DNA from: Legionella brunensis
Lineage (GTDB): Bacteria; Pseudomonadota; Gammaproteobacteria; Legionellales; Legionellaceae
Length of the DNA stretch: 64,000 nucleotides
Reading direction: 5' to 3'
Assembly (NCBI RefSeq): GCF_001467025.1
Contig: NZ_LNXV01000008.1
Location: 1-64,000 of the forward strand
Shown here piece after piece: positions 9,174 through 18,783 of this stretch (position 1 is its first letter; each line of letters starts with the position of its first letter). The position numbers were made by a program, and so were the translations under genes. Below the pieces are notes generated by a model that saw nothing but the letters and a program-made list of their open reading frames with translations, ran no database searches and had not been told where the DNA came from.

Positions 9174-9384
9174 AACACCCCTATAAGAAATAACAGAAAA
9201 AGAATGCTGGCAAGATTGTATTTTATTAATCCGGCTTGAGAAAGGTCGCTGCATAAAAATAGATCTTGCACTAGGAATTATTTGATTGTTAATAAACCAT
9301 CATCTAACTAAGCTTTACTTTTCTGTCACTCTGGTTTCAAAGGTTGCTTATAATTAGAATTACTCGTCAATATTTCTTGGCAAT

Positions 9385-10263
9385 ATGGATATTAATCAAA
9401 TAAGAGCATTTATTGCAGCAGCTGATTTTCAATCGTTTACCCTGGCTGCTGATTATCTTTATATTACTCAATCTGCTATTAGTAAACGGATTGCTACTTT
9501 AGAAATTGAAATAAAAACTCGCTTATTCATCAGGGAGCATAATCGCTTAACTCTAACGGAAGCTGGAAAAATTTTCCTTCCCTATGCTATTGAAACCCTA
9601 CAAACCATTCAATCAGGCATTTCTTCCGTGAATCTGTTTCTTGAAAAACAGAAGAAAACCTTAAAAGTTGGCGTAGATTTTCTAATTGGCAGTTTTATGT
9701 TACCTGATTTACTTGCTGCATTTCATCATGAGGAGCCGAATCTTGATTTCTCAGTGAGTTATCTTTCACCATTAATGAGTTTTCGCGCCTTAAGAAATCG
9801 CGAAATAGAAATTTGTCTTAATTGCATTAACAAAAAAATTGCCCGCGAATTTGAATTAATCCCCCTATTTACCTTGCCATATGTCATCAAAGTTTCCCGG
9901 AGCCATCCGTTATTTAATCAGAAAAATTTAAGTCTTCAGAAAATTATGTCATACCCAGGAATTGTGATGCCTAAATATGCCCCACCTCGTCAGGCTTTAG
10001 AAGAATATTTGTTCAGAAAAAATTTAGTATTATCAGCTCAGCATGAGGCAGAGCCCATATTTGCATTATTAAAATTGGCCAAACTAGGCCTAGGTTGGTG
10101 TTTTATACCTAAAAATATTATTGATAAAGATCTAGTAACCATTTACGAACATGAGGCTTTGCAAATGAGTTATTTCATTATTTATCGCAAAGCACACAAG
10201 CTCAGCCCTGACGCACAAAAGTTCATTGCCACTTTGAGAGAAACTCATTTTTTTAACAATTGA
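9385..10263 (+). CDS. LysR-family transcriptional regulator
   Basis: A 292-residue LysR-type regulator. The N-terminal winged helix (residues 1-60) has the family pattern AADFQSFTLAADYLYITQSA and SKRIATLE. Residues 90-290 form the periplasmic-binding-protein-like effector domain. The inducer and targets cannot be read from sequence. The genes on either side (HIT protein, cold-shock protein) give no obvious regulatory partner. The start ATG at 9385 gives the standard N-terminus of the family. Confidence 0.92.
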   Translation: MDINQIRAFIAAADFQSFTLAADYLYITQSAISKRIATLEIEIKTRLFIREHNRLTLTEAGKIFLPYAIETLQTIQSGISSVNLFLEKQKKTLKVGVDFLIGSFMLPDLLAAFHHEEPNLDFSVSYLSPLMSFRALRNREIEICLNCINKKIAREFELIPLFTLPYVIKVSRSHPLFNQKNLSLQKIMSYPGIVMPKYAPPRQALEEYLFRKNLVLSAQHEAEPIFALLKLAKLGLGWCFIPKNIIDKDLVTIYEHEALQMSYFIIYRKAHKLSPDAQKFIATLRETHFFNN

Positions 10264-10361
10264 GGCACAAATTGGTTCACCATTAATCTTTTATGATGTT
10301 AATTACACAATTTTTTATAAAAACTATTGAGACTTATCCCTATTTTACGTTATGTTGAGAT

Positions 10362-10380
10362 AACCCACGTGAGATGGGTT
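10362..10380 (+). terminator. Hairpin after the LysR gene / in the cold-shock leader
   Basis: AACCCA (10362-10367) pairs with TGGGTT (10375-10380), followed by TTCT. It may be a weak terminator of the LysR gene, or part of the long structured 5' leader that cspA-type mRNAs usually have. The rest of the 203-base gap (10264-10466) shows no other clear signal. Confidence 0.4.
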
Positions 10381-10466
10381 TTCTAACAATTGTCATTTAA
10401 GGACGAATGCAATTGCTCAACAGCTTAGCCGTTGACGATTGATAAGCTTTAGCAAAAGGAGGATTT

Positions 10467-10691
10467 ATGGCTACAGGCGAAGTCAAATGGTTCAATAACG
10501 CCAAAGGATGGGGTTTTATTGTACCTGAGGGAGGGGGTGAAGATGTTTTTGTGCATTTTTCTGCAATCCATGGTACTGGCTATAAAACTTTAGTCCCCGG
10601 ACAACAAGTAAGCTATGACCTTGAGAAAGGAGAACGGGGTTTGCACGCCTCAAATGTAATAGCACTAGTCGGCGAAGAAGCTGACGCTTAA
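10467..10691 (+). CDS. Cold-shock domain protein (CspA family)
   Basis: A 74-residue single cold-shock domain (OB fold) that binds single-stranded RNA or DNA as an RNA chaperone. The RNP1-type KGWGFI and RNP2-type VFVHFSAI motifs are both present. An AAAGGAGG ribosome-binding site stands before the ATG. The protein is slightly acidic, as usual. Monocistronic, with a hairpin downstream. Whether it is cold-inducible or constitutive cannot be told from sequence. Confidence 0.95.
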   Translation: MATGEVKWFNNAKGWGFIVPEGGGEDVFVHFSAIHGTGYKTLVPGQQVSYDLEKGERGLHASNVIALVGEEADA

Positions 10692-10710
10692 CTACACTCT
10701 AATCGTGATA

Positions 10711-10743
10711 ATGAGGGATCTTTATTAAATCGGAGATCCCTTA
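10711..10743 (+). terminator. Terminator-like stem after cspA-type gene
   Basis: GGGATCT (10715-10721) pairs perfectly with AGATCCC (10734-10740), extended by weaker flanking pairs, around a 12-base loop. There is no long T-run, so termination strength is uncertain. Confidence 0.45.
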
Positions 10744-10773
10744 CTAATTCCACAGTGATACAATTGATGTTTT

Positions 10774-11493
10774 ATGATGAAGAATGGTTTACTACTAATT
10801 AATTTAGGTACCCCCTGACAATTGTGACTCTTTCTCCGTTAAACGCTACCTTCGCGAATTTCTTGCTGACAGAAGAGTTATTGATTTACCCTTGCCTCTT
10901 AGATATCTCATTCTATACTTTACTATTTTGCCCTTTAGACCCAAACAATCTGCACACGCTTATCAGGCTATCTGGACTGCTGAAGGTTCTCCCTTACTGA
11001 TCCATAGCCCGTAATCTGCAAACCAAATTACAAACCCATCTTAGTAATAATTGGAAAGTTGTGTTGGGTATGCGTTATGGTAATCCTTCTTTACATAAAG
11101 CCATAGAAGAATTAAGTTCTTGTGAATCTATTACTGTTCTTCCCATGTATCCGCAATATTCCTCAGCAGCAACAGATTCTTCAATTGAAAGAGTCTTGCA
11201 ATTATTAGCCCCTCAAAAGATCTTACCCTCAATCAACCTCTTCGCGATTTCTATCAGCTTCCCGCATTCATAAAGCACAGGCGGAACTCATTCAACCTCA
11301 TCTCGAAACCCATGAATATGTCCTATTTAGTTATCATGGTATTCCTGAGCGTCATCTCATCCATAATGGCTGTAAAACAGTATGTGTTAAGCAATGCCCT
11401 AAAGTCACAGAAACAAATCAAGATTGTTAGAATTTTTACAAAGTACAAAGATTGATTAAACAGATAGCTCATTTAATTCCCTATCGCGGCTGA
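10774..11493 (+). pseudogene. hemH: Ferrochelatase remnant (hemH), multiply frameshifted and truncated
   Basis: The translation jumps between frames but reads as ferrochelatase throughout: [10 protein letters not shown], then [27 protein letters not shown], then VLGMRYGNPSL, LPMYPQYSSA, then FSYHGIPERH and CPKVTE. Inferred lesions are one extra C in 10811-10815, one extra C in 11008-11010, one A lost in 11215-11218, one A lost near 11266, and a stop at 11428-11430. The last third of the usual 320-odd residues is absent. The intact enzyme inserts iron into protoporphyrin IX. The cell still carries ctaA and ctaB, which need heme, so another ferrochelatase route or heme uptake must exist elsewhere. 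Confidence 0.85.
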
Positions 11494-11583
11494 TTAATTT
11501 GAAAAGAAGCGCTTAATAGCAACGAACTGCTCCCAATAAAATCACCTATTGCAAAAGTTAACTTATTGATTTTTTAAAAAAGA

Positions 11584-11611
11584 TTGCAAAAGCTTTTTTT
11601 TATGCTATAGA
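11584..11611 (+). promoter_or_regulatory. Putative promoter of the small HTH gene
   Basis: TTGCAA at 11584-11589 and TATAGA at 11606-11611 are 16 bases apart, upstream of the ATG at 11642. A fair sigma-70 match in an AT-rich background. Confidence 0.35.
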
Positions 11612-11641
11612 ACATAAATATAATTTCTATTTGAGACATCT

Positions 11642-11893
11642 ATGCCTAATAAACTATTTGCAGAGCGTCTTAACAAAGAGCTTGATAACATCGGGGTTCC
11701 GCCTCGCAGCGATGAAAGAATTGAAGTCTTTTCAAAACTAATCAAGATTCCCAAATTTAAAGCTGAGGCTTTCTTAAATGGCATTACCACCCCTGATGAA
11801 AAGATTTTGAATCTCATTGCGGAAGAACTAGAGGTGAATGGTGATTGGCTAATTGGGAAAAGCGAGCACAAACAGAAAAAAACACGAGCCTAA
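11642..11893 (+). CDS. Small helix-turn-helix protein, phage-repressor-like
   Basis: An 83-residue protein. Its pattern (FAERLNKELDNIGVPPR at the start, then a helix-turn-helix ending in VNGDWLIG) resembles the N-terminal DNA-binding half of XRE/C2-type phage repressors, which usually continue into a LexA-like peptidase domain. That domain is missing, so this is either a stand-alone regulator or a repressor remnant. The C-terminus is strongly basic. It lies beside the broken ferrochelatase gene. The target is unknown. Confidence 0.7.
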   Translation: MPNKLFAERLNKELDNIGVPPRSDERIEVFSKLIKIPKFKAEAFLNGITTPDEKILNLIAEELEVNGDWLIGKSEHKQKKTRA

Positions 11894-11915
11894 ATCTTAA
11901 GCTCCTTTCTAACCA

Positions 11916-12935
11916 TTAATAATCCCATTCTTCCATATCTTCCGCAGGCAATTGCAGATTATCTAAATCTTCAAATACAGCGATATGAAAAATACCATCA
12001 CCCTCATTCACTAAGGGAATATTCGTCTTGCCAATAATAACGCCTTCACAAGGGCTCTTCACTTTAATTTCATTATCACCGAGAGGGTCAACAATAGTGC
12101 AGAGCATTTCTCCTTTACTCACCTTTTCACCTAACGATTTACCCTTAATCATGACACCACTTTCTGGGGCACGAATCCAGAATGTTGACTCAGCACTTGC
12201 TGAAATAAAGCCCCGTTTCTTTCTTACTTTGCTTTGTGAAGGGGAGAACATTTGTAAATAAGTCATGACATTGAGTACTCCCCTAACACCTATTCTTATT
12301 GCCATCTCATCAAAACGTAATGCCTCTCCTCCCTCATAAACGATCATTGGTATATCCAGGTTATCAGTAGCTTCGCGTAAAGAGCCATCTCTCATGTTGG
12401 ACGCTACCATAATTGGTGCACCAAAAGCTTCTGCCAGTGTTGCAGATTGAGAGCATTGGTGGCTAAAACGTATTTGTGGGTAATTGGAGCGATGAATTGC
12501 GCCAGTATGTAAATCAATCCCATGAGTAGAGTGCTCTACAATCTCAGTCATTAGCAAGTTTGCCAATTTCGATGCCATTGATCCCTTTTCACGTCCAGGG
12601 AATTGGCGATTTAAATCGCGTCTATCCGGTAAATAACGTGAATGAAGAAAAAAACCATAAACATTCACAACGGGAATAGTAATAAGAGTTCCTCGCAATC
12701 GTTTGACTTGTGGTGCATGATGCAAACGACGAATAATTTCTACACCATTGATTTCATCACCGTGGATAGCAGCAGTAACAAACAAAATCGGCCCTTCTTT
12801 TTTTCCATGAAATACATAAACAGGAATTTCAATAGGGGTTGATGTGTATAGCATAGCCAATGATAGCTTCACACAGCGTGATTGACCCGCTTTTATAACT
12901 TCATCAGCAATAACAATAGGTGCTCTGGTCTTCAT
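11916..12935 (-). CDS. Succinylglutamate desuccinylase/aspartoacylase-family zinc hydrolase
   Basis: A 339-residue zinc-dependent amidohydrolase/carboxypeptidase of the AstE/AspA family. The zinc ligands are in [17 protein letters not shown] (His and Glu) and in GIDLHTG (His). The RDLNRQFPG motif is also present. The C-terminal 100 residues form a biotinyl/lipoyl-like barrel domain often appended in this subfamily. The first codons overlap the rimK stop by four bases, so the two are translationally coupled. Because RimK adds glutamates, this enzyme may trim or recycle that modification. This is inference from context; it could equally act on a small N-acyl amino acid. Confidence 0.87.
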   Translation of the reverse strand: MKTRAPIVIADEVIKAGQSRCVKLSLAMLYTSTPIEIPVYVFHGKKEGPILFVTAAIHGDEINGVEIIRRLHHAPQVKRLRGTLITIPVVNVYGFFLHSRYLPDRRDLNRQFPGREKGSMASKLANLLMTEIVEHSTHGIDLHTGAIHRSNYPQIRFSHQCSQSATLAEAFGAPIMVASNMRDGSLREATDNLDIPMIVYEGGEALRFDEMAIRIGVRGVLNVMTYLQMFSPSQSKVRKKRGFISASAESTFWIRAPESGVMIKGKSLGEKVSKGEMLCTIVDPLGDNEIKVKSPCEGVIIGKTNIPLVNEGDGIFHIAVFEDLDNLQLPAEDMEEWDY

Positions 12936-13840
12936 CCTTGGAACCGTTGATTAATGCCCTTAGGCTTGGCATGTTTTTCAATGTATTGAATAATCTTGCT
13001 TGCTATATTGACATGAGTAGCTTTTTCAATACCCTCTAAACCTGGCGATGAATTAATTTCCAATACCAAAGGACCATGATTGGAACGTATTAAATCCACA
13101 CCAGCCACCTTTAACCCCATGGTTTTAGCAGCAGCAATTGCAATGGCTCGTTCCTGGGGAGACAATTTTACTTTCAGTGCCTTTCCTCCCTGGTGAACAT
13201 TGGCACGAAACTCACCTTCTTTGGCTTGGCGTTTAATAGCAGCAACAACTTTATCGCCAATAACAAAGCAACGAATATCAGTCCCTCTAGACTCTTCAAT
13301 AAATTCTTGAACTAATATGTTCGTCGACATTTCTTTAAAAGCATTGATTATGCTTACTGCCGACTGATGACTATCTGCAAGTATGACCCCCTTGCCCTGC
13401 GTTCCTTCCAACAATTTAATGACCAAAGGTGCCCCGCCAACCATGCGGATGAGATCTTCGGTATCGTCCGGGGACAAAGCAAAACTTGTCCTAGGCATGG
13501 GGATGCCCTTACGAGCCAAAAGCTGCAGAGCACGGAACTTGTCTCGAGAACGAGATATCGCTATTGATTCATTTAATGTATATATCCCCATTGTTTCCAT
13601 ATGCCTTAATAAAGCCGTGCCATAAAAAGTAAGGGAAGCTCCTATTCGTGGAATAACTGCATCAAATTTTGGTAAAGTTTCGCTTCCGCGATAATGGACT
13701 TGAGGGTTTGAAGTCGCTACATTCATATAACAATAAAGGGGATTGATAATACTGATCTCATGACCTGCTTCCTCCCCAGCCGCTTTTAACCGCTTATGTG
13801 AGTATAGTTGAGGATTAGTAGATAAAATCGCAATTTTCAT
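12932..13840 (-). CDS. rimK: RimK-type ATP-grasp ligase
   Basis: A 302-residue ATP-grasp enzyme. RimK attaches glutamate residues to the C-terminus of ribosomal protein S6 in E. coli and can make poly-glutamate. Characteristic segments are [13 protein letters not shown], the [14 protein letters not shown]-binding loop, [22 protein letters not shown] and [13 protein letters not shown] with metal-binding Glu and Asn. The length is normal. It forms a two-gene unit with the zinc hydrolase that overlaps its 3' end. The upstream gap to the SCO1 gene contains the terminator of the cytochrome oxidase assembly operon. Confidence 0.93.
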   Translation of the reverse strand: MKIAILSTNPQLYSHKRLKAAGEEAGHEISIINPLYCYMNVATSNPQVHYRGSETLPKFDAVIPRIGASLTFYGTALLRHMETMGIYTLNESIAISRSRDKFRALQLLARKGIPMPRTSFALSPDDTEDLIRMVGGAPLVIKLLEGTQGKGVILADSHQSAVSIINAFKEMSTNILVQEFIEESRGTDIRCFVIGDKVVAAIKRQAKEGEFRANVHQGGKALKVKLSPQERAIAIAAAKTMGLKVAGVDLIRSNHGPLVLEINSSPGLEGIEKATHVNIASKIIQYIEKHAKPKGINQRFQG

Positions 13841-13946
13841 GGATCAAAATTTCCTTAAATTATTATTTTGTAGTGATAAGAAAAGCCTAGCTCAAAATTA
13901 GGCATTATATGTAAATTTTGGAAAATTCCTGCACATATTTCATGCT

Positions 13947-13979
13947 AAAAAGTTAATACCCGGAAATACCGGGTATTAA
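13947..13979 (-). terminator. Rho-independent terminator of the oxidase assembly operon
   Basis: TTAATACCCGG (13953-13963) is exactly complementary to CCGGGTATTAA (13969-13979) around a 5-base loop. Reading the minus strand, the stem is followed by a run of five T (13951-13947). It ends the SURF1-to-SCO1 operon, whose last stop is at 14004. Confidence 0.85.
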
Positions 13980-14003
13980 CTGTCTAATAAAATGTACTCA
14001 GCG

Positions 14004-14648
14004 TCAGGACACTAAAAGCTGAAAATCTTTTGCTAGAAGATTTGCTTGGTGGGGAGTAGTGAAGAAGGCATTAAGTTCACCTTGAGGATTGAATAACATC
14101 ACGGCCCCACTATGCTGTACATCATAATTATTAGGATCATTGGTATCCGGGATGGCTATTTTTGCATAGGCAACACCCATTTCACGAGTCATATGCTTTA
14201 CCACATCATCTGACCCTCTTGCCCCATAAAATTGAGGGTTAAATGCTTTAACATAATGGCTAAGTTTATCCAAACTATCTCTGTCTGGATCAATAGAAAT
14301 CATCACAACTCTAGGTAGAGGCTTAACACCTTCCTCCTCGAGAATGCGATACATTTTAGCCAACTCAGACATTGTTGTTGGGCATAAATAGCCGCAATTG
14401 GTAAAACCAAAGAAAACTAAAGTCCATTGCCCCTGTAAACTCTTATTATCAAAAGGATGCTCATCAATGCCAGTCAAAGAAAACTGATTAATTTCACGTG
14501 GAGTTTCAAGAAGGGTACCATTAAATTGATTGGGATCAATTTTTCTTCCCATAGTCAAGTTTTGAGCAATCAATATTCCACCAAGGGTCGCGACGAGGGC
14601 GAGAAAAATCGCCACTACCAAGGTCTTACGATTAATTCTGGCAGACAT
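14004..14648 (-). CDS. SCO1/SenC family copper chaperone
   Basis: A 214-residue membrane-anchored thioredoxin-fold protein. It has an N-terminal helix (about residues 8-30), the copper-binding CGYLC pair in GFTNCGYLCPTT, and the downstream His in QHSGAV that completes the copper site. SCO proteins deliver copper to the CuA centre of cytochrome c oxidase on the periplasmic side. It is the last gene of the heme A/oxidase assembly operon, ten bases after ctaB. The terminator follows. Confidence 0.93.
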   Translation of the reverse strand: MSARINRKTLVVAIFLALVATLGGILIAQNLTMGRKIDPNQFNGTLLETPREINQFSLTGIDEHPFDNKSLQGQWTLVFFGFTNCGYLCPTTMSELAKMYRILEEEGVKPLPRVVMISIDPDRDSLDKLSHYVKAFNPQFYGARGSDDVVKHMTREMGVAYAKIAIPDTNDPNNYDVQHSGAVMLFNPQGELNAFFTTPHQANLLAKDFQLLVS

Positions 14649-14657
14649 ATTATCCCC

Positions 14658-15542
14658 TTAGATATAATGATCAACTAATAAAAAGACAAATAACATCATT
14701 AAATAGACAATAGAAAATCGAAAAGTACGCATCGCTATTGTCAGTTGCTCGTTTCGAAACAAGGTAACAGACCAGTACATAAAACGCATGCCTAATAAAA
14801 TAGCACCGACGAGATATAACCAACCGCTCATGCCAACGATAAAGGGCAATATACTAACAATTAGGAGTAAAATAGTATACAAAAGGACATTTAATTTAGT
14901 AAATGCAATCCCGTGAGTCACGGGTAACATAGGGATTTCTGCATTTTTATATTCTTCAAAACGATAAATGGCCAAAGCCCAAAAATGAGGAGGAGTCCAG
15001 GTAAAAATAATCAAGACTAACAACAATGCTTGTGGGTCTAATTGGTTAGTCACTGCCGTCCAACCTAGTAATGGGGGAGCAGCACCCGCCAATCCACCAA
15101 TGACAATATTCTGGGGTGTTGCACGCTTTAAATACCCTGTATAAATCCCGGCATAGCCTATAAGCGTAAAGAAAGTCAGAATCGCAGTCAGACAATTCAC
15201 AAATAATATTAAAATCACCAGCCCTATAGCGCCCATTAAAGAGGCGAAATAAAGCGCTTGCTTTATTGAAACTCGCCCTTGAGCCACTGGTCTTTTGCGA
15301 GTACGTGCCATAATGGCATCGATACGTTTATCAACAAGATGGTTAATGGCAGCCGCACTCCCAGCACAACAACCTATCCCTAATAAAGATGTGACCAATG
15401 TGGATAGTGGAATCCACCCTGGTGCCGCTAAATACATACCGACAACAACAGTAAGCAGCATAAGTGCTACTACACGTGGCTTGCAAAGCTCCATGTAATC
15501 ACGCCAATTCAGATTTAACCCATACTCAGTTTTAGCGCGCAT
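14658..15542 (-). CDS. ctaB: Protoheme IX farnesyltransferase (heme O synthase)
   Basis: A 294-residue polytopic UbiA-family prenyltransferase with about nine membrane helices. It farnesylates heme B to heme O. The first acidic motif, [19 protein letters not shown], corresponds to the NxxxDxxxD prenyl-diphosphate site; [12 protein letters not shown] is the conserved downstream loop. The 3' end of ctaA overlaps its start by 11 bases. Product heme O is the substrate of CtaA. Confidence 0.95.
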   Translation of the reverse strand: MRAKTEYGLNLNWRDYMELCKPRVVALMLLTVVVGMYLAAPGWIPLSTLVTSLLGIGCCAGSAAAINHLVDKRIDAIMARTRKRPVAQGRVSIKQALYFASLMGAIGLVILILFVNCLTAILTFFTLIGYAGIYTGYLKRATPQNIVIGGLAGAAPPLLGWTAVTNQLDPQALLLVLIIFTWTPPHFWALAIYRFEEYKNAEIPMLPVTHGIAFTKLNVLLYTILLLIVSILPFIVGMSGWLYLVGAILLGMRFMYWSVTLFRNEQLTIAMRTFRFSIVYLMMLFVFLLVDHYI

Positions 15543-16548
15543 TTGCAGATCTCCCTTGGGTTAGATATAGCATCATTAACATCGTAGCCAATAACAATGC
15601 AGCAACACCATTGTGGGCAACAGCAACCCATAAAGGCAGCAAATAAACAACATTTACCACACCAAGACTAAATTGCGCTATCAGCAATAAAATAGCTAAT
15701 AGGGCAAACAAGCGAACTTTTTTTTCTTTAATTTTTGTGACACAAAGGAAAGATAATATTAAAACGTATAAAGCCGTAAGCATGGCTCCTACTCGGTGGG
15801 TATATTGGATAGTCATCCTAATATCATTGTCAAGAAGCCCTCCTTGGTAATTTTCTCCCACTTGAGAAAATAAGTTAAACCCTTTTGAGAAATGCAAAGC
15901 AGGTAACCATTGTCCATTACATTGTGGAAAACCAATACAAGCAATTCCTGCGTAATTCGAGCTTACCCAGCCTCCCAAAGCTATTTGAAAAAATACGATT
16001 AAAGCACCAAGCCCCACCCAAAATCGCCAATGTGGTAAACTGGCAGAAGCAATCGCACTTAATTGCAATCGCAAACGACTTAAACAGGAAAAAATTACTA
16101 TGCCACCTAACAAGTGTCCCATAACCACGACGGGTAATAATTTTAGCGTTACTGTCCACATTCCCAAAGCAGCTTGAAAGAGAACCAAAGCCACTAAGGC
16201 CAGGGGCAACTGCCAAGGCAATTTTACCCCTTGAATACGTCGCCATAAAACATTGCCGGCAATAAAGAAAATGAGCAAAGCGAGAGTCCCCGCAGCATAG
16301 CGATGTGCCATTTCTGTCCAGGCCTTTCGGGACTCTATCGGAATGTGTGGATATTGATTTTGTGCAGACAGCAGTTCATTTTGAGTGTTAGGTAGTACCA
16401 TATGACCATAGCAGCCAGGCCAATCCGGGCAACCTAAACCCGCATCTGTAAGACGAGTATACGCACCCAGCATGACTACACATAAAGCCAGAATCGCAGC
16501 GACAGTAACTGCATAACGTAGGAATTTAAATTGCGTCTGCTCAACCAT
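15532..16548 (-). CDS. ctaA: Heme A synthase (COX15/CtaA)
   Basis: A 338-residue protein with eight predicted membrane helices. It oxidises heme O to heme A for aa3-type cytochrome oxidase. Conserved points are [35 protein letters not shown] with a heme-ligand His, GHLLGG, and QYTHRVGA and [10 protein letters not shown] in the second half. The ATG at 16548 has GGAAA 7 bases upstream; an in-frame GTG at 16563 would add five residues. It overlaps the end of the upstream gene by 8 bases. Confidence 0.94.
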   Translation of the reverse strand: MVEQTQFKFLRYAVTVAAILALCVVMLGAYTRLTDAGLGCPDWPGCYGHMVLPNTQNELLSAQNQYPHIPIESRKAWTEMAHRYAAGTLALLIFFIAGNVLWRRIQGVKLPWQLPLALVALVLFQAALGMWTVTLKLLPVVVMGHLLGGIVIFSCLSRLRLQLSAIASASLPHWRFWVGLGALIVFFQIALGGWVSSNYAGIACIGFPQCNGQWLPALHFSKGFNLFSQVGENYQGGLLDNDIRMTIQYTHRVGAMLTALYVLILSFLCVTKIKEKKVRLFALLAILLLIAQFSLGVVNVVYLLPLWVAVAHNGVAALLLATMLMMLYLTQGRSANAR

Positions 16549-17083
16549 TCTTCTTTTCCACACTTAATAGATGTTTAATGTCATGAAATATTGCATCAGA
16601 TTTTGCATCTATGGAGTACACCAAGATGAGATAATCGGCTGGATTAGCAATAAATACTTGCGGTTCGGTTTTAAGGGTTTTTAACTGGTTTAACTCTTCG
16701 TTAGACAAGCGGCGTATTTGAATATCCTGATCTTTGAGTAAATTTATTAAAGAGTCAGGTAGTTGTGTTTTTTGATCAACAATCAACCACTCTTCCACTT
16801 CATATAAATGGCGACCCAGTGCAAGACGAATTCGCGCAAGCTTATCAATTTGCTGAATACACACGCTACCGCAGTCCCCAGGATTCCAGAAAATCAGACG
16901 CCATTTATCCTTTTTATCCATTTTGACAAACTGGATAGGGGGAGTTAATAAAGTCCCACGATTGGTTGTCGTAGTCCCAAGCCACTGTGGATGGGTATAA
17001 AATAAATAAGCAACCAACCCCGGTGCAGCAAACACTAAGATCAACAAAAATAAGATAAAAGAATTACGCTTCGTCATTTTCAT
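16541..17083 (-). CDS. Membrane-anchored thioredoxin-like protein of the oxidase assembly operon
   Basis: A 180-residue protein with one N-terminal helix (about residues 8-30) and a soluble domain. WNPGDCGSVCIQQIDKLARI holds a CGSVC pair, reminiscent of an SCO/thioredoxin-like redox or copper site. It is a poorly characterised family regularly found between SURF1 and ctaA in proteobacteria. It starts one base after the SURF1 stop and overlaps ctaA, so it is tightly coupled. A role in copper delivery or disulfide control during oxidase assembly is inferred from the motif and the operon. Confidence 0.85.
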   Translation of the reverse strand: MKMTKRNSFILFLLILVFAAPGLVAYLFYTHPQWLGTTTTNRGTLLTPPIQFVKMDKKDKWRLIFWNPGDCGSVCIQQIDKLARIRLALGRHLYEVEEWLIVDQKTQLPDSLINLLKDQDIQIRRLSNEELNQLKTLKTEPQVFIANPADYLILVYSIDAKSDAIFHDIKHLLSVEKKNG

Positions 17084-17794
17084 TCATTTTTTCAGATTTA
17101 GAGCAATAAATAAGATCAGGCTTACTACAGCCATAGCAAACCACTGTAATGCATAGGCATAATGACGTTCAGGAGGCATCGCTACAATGGCCCAGTCACG
17201 TATATAACCATGAGTCTCTTCTTTGTCGAGGCGAATGATAAACGGATAGACCGGTTTATGCAAAAATTGACTGATCATTTGTGTATCAATGCGCTCTACC
17301 AATGTAACATGTTGTTTTTGCTCAAGGGCAGGTCCTAAAACCCAACTTTTTGTCGAAGGGTAATAAACATCGCCCACTAAACTCAACGATTCATCAGGAA
17401 TTTTGGGCACAGGAAATTTTTGTCTTGTGATATCCCCTGCAACCCAGCCGCGATCAATTAATACAACATTCCCAGATGGAAGTAATAATGGCGTGAGCAC
17501 ATCATAACCAAACTGATGTTGATGATGCTGATTATCCAATAGGATGTTTTCGGATAAAAATTTCCCTGTTACGGAAATACGCTGGTATTGCTCAGGCAAC
17601 TTTCTATCTGGCCCCCACGTAACCGGCATTATCTGGGCAAATTTTGCTTGGGCAGTTAACATTTGTTTTTTTTCATTAGCACGATGCAACTGCCAAAAAC
17701 CCAAACGAACAAACAATAAGATAGCCAAACAAGCCAAAAGGATCATTTTCCAATTAGGCGTGAAACGACGATTAAAACAGGTTAAACTCATCAT
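17084..17794 (-). CDS. SURF1 family cytochrome oxidase assembly protein
   Basis: A 236-residue SURF1/Shy1 protein with N-terminal (about 15-32) and C-terminal (about 215-235) membrane helices enclosing a periplasmic domain. Family marks are GFWQLHRANEKKQ, LLDNQHHQHQFGYDVLTPL, VLIDRGWV and HYAYALQWFAMA near the end. SURF1 assists insertion of heme A into subunit I. It is the first gene of the five-gene minus-strand operon and is divergent from the DUF2909 gene. Confidence 0.93.
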   Translation of the reverse strand: MMSLTCFNRRFTPNWKMILLACLAILLFVRLGFWQLHRANEKKQMLTAQAKFAQIMPVTWGPDRKLPEQYQRISVTGKFLSENILLDNQHHQHQFGYDVLTPLLLPSGNVVLIDRGWVAGDITRQKFPVPKIPDESLSLVGDVYYPSTKSWVLGPALEQKQHVTLVERIDTQMISQFLHKPVYPFIIRLDKEETHGYIRDWAIVAMPPERHYAYALQWFAMAVVSLILFIALNLKK

Positions 17795-17866
17795 TTATTT
17801 CTTCTACTGATGTCAACAGTCCTTAGAGCTTGTTTAACAAACTCTAAAAAACGTGGAGTATAACAA

Positions 17867-18070
17867 ATGTTTACCAAAGCTATCATCCTTATTGTTATGC
17901 TGGCTATTTTAGTCGCCCTGGGGAGCAGTCTTGTCTTCTTAGTGCGTGATGAAGGAAAAACCAAACGGACAGTCAAAGCCCTAACTTGGCGAATTGGTAT
18001 CTCTTTGATTTTATTTTTGTTTTTATTTATCGCCTTTAGTATGGGATGGATTCAGCCCCATGCCGTCTAA
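17867..18070 (+). CDS. DUF2909 family twin-helix membrane protein
   Basis: A 67-residue protein made of two membrane helices (about residues 3-24 and 43-62) joined by a basic loop containing VRDEGKTKRTVKALTWRI. This matches the DUF2909 family, often found beside SURF1 and oxidase genes, as here, divergently. The function is unknown; a link to the oxidase is by neighbourhood only. Confidence 0.88.
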   Translation: MFTKAIILIVMLAILVALGSSLVFLVRDEGKTKRTVKALTWRIGISLILFLFLFIAFSMGWIQPHAV

Positions 18071-18094
18071 TCGTGACAAGCCAGGAGAGCACTT

Positions 18095-18712
18095 ATGTAC
18101 ACGTTATACTCATTTAGGACACCTAATGGAATCAAACCAACCATCATGCTTGAAGAAATCAAAGCGTCCTATGAAATTAAACTAATTAATATTCAAGAGG
18201 GTGAGCAGTTTGCACCGGAGTTTTTACGTATTTCTCCTAACAATAAAATCCCAGTCATTTACGATGCTGAGGCTGATTTTTATTTATTTGAAAGTGTGGC
18301 TATCCTCGAATATTTAGCTGAAAAACATCAACAATTTTTACCCCAGGACTTTAAGCATAAATTTAATGTCTTGCAGTGGTGCTTTTTTCAAGCTGCTCAT
18401 ATTGGTCCAATGTTCGGCCAATACGGTCATTTTCATCGCTATGCCCCAGAACAAGTGCCTTATGCACAAAAACGATATGCTGACGAAGTACAACGTCTAA
18501 TGGCTGTCATGGATAAAGAACTGGTTCAACATGAATATATCAGCGGTAACGAGTATACTATTGCCGATATGGCGATTTGGCCTTGGTTGTATTGTTATGA
18601 AAATTTCTATCAGACCCCACTAGATGAGAAAAAATTTCCTCGCTTAATCGAATGGTACCACACTATTAGTCGACGCTCGCAAATTCAAGCAGCTCTTGCT
18701 GCTTATGAATAA
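18095..18712 (+). CDS. Glutathione S-transferase family protein
   Basis: A 205-residue GST with an N-terminal thioredoxin-like domain (residues 1-82; NNKIPVIYD with the cis-proline and FESVAILEYLAEK with the glutathione-binding Glu-Ser) and an all-helical C-terminal domain (90-205; YTIADMAIWPW is the conserved N-capping box). It resembles the YfcG/nu-class group, which acts more as a disulfide reductase than a transferase; the substrate is inferred. It follows the DUF2909 gene closely, and a terminator lies downstream. Confidence 0.92.
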   Translation: MYTLYSFRTPNGIKPTIMLEEIKASYEIKLINIQEGEQFAPEFLRISPNNKIPVIYDAEADFYLFESVAILEYLAEKHQQFLPQDFKHKFNVLQWCFFQAAHIGPMFGQYGHFHRYAPEQVPYAQKRYADEVQRLMAVMDKELVQHEYISGNEYTIADMAIWPWLYCYENFYQTPLDEKKFPRLIEWYHTISRRSQIQAALAAYE

Positions 18713-18746
18713 TTTTTCATAGGTATTGTGAGCAAATTTTAACACG

Positions 18747-18772
18747 GCCTGAAAGTAAAATCGGGCTTTTTT
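18747..18772 (+). terminator. Rho-independent terminator after the GST gene
   Basis: GCCTGA (18747-18752, reading from the second G) pairs with TCGGGC (18761-18766) through one G-T pair, followed immediately by six T. A classical terminator. Confidence 0.75.
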
Positions 18773-18783
18773 AATGGCACAAA

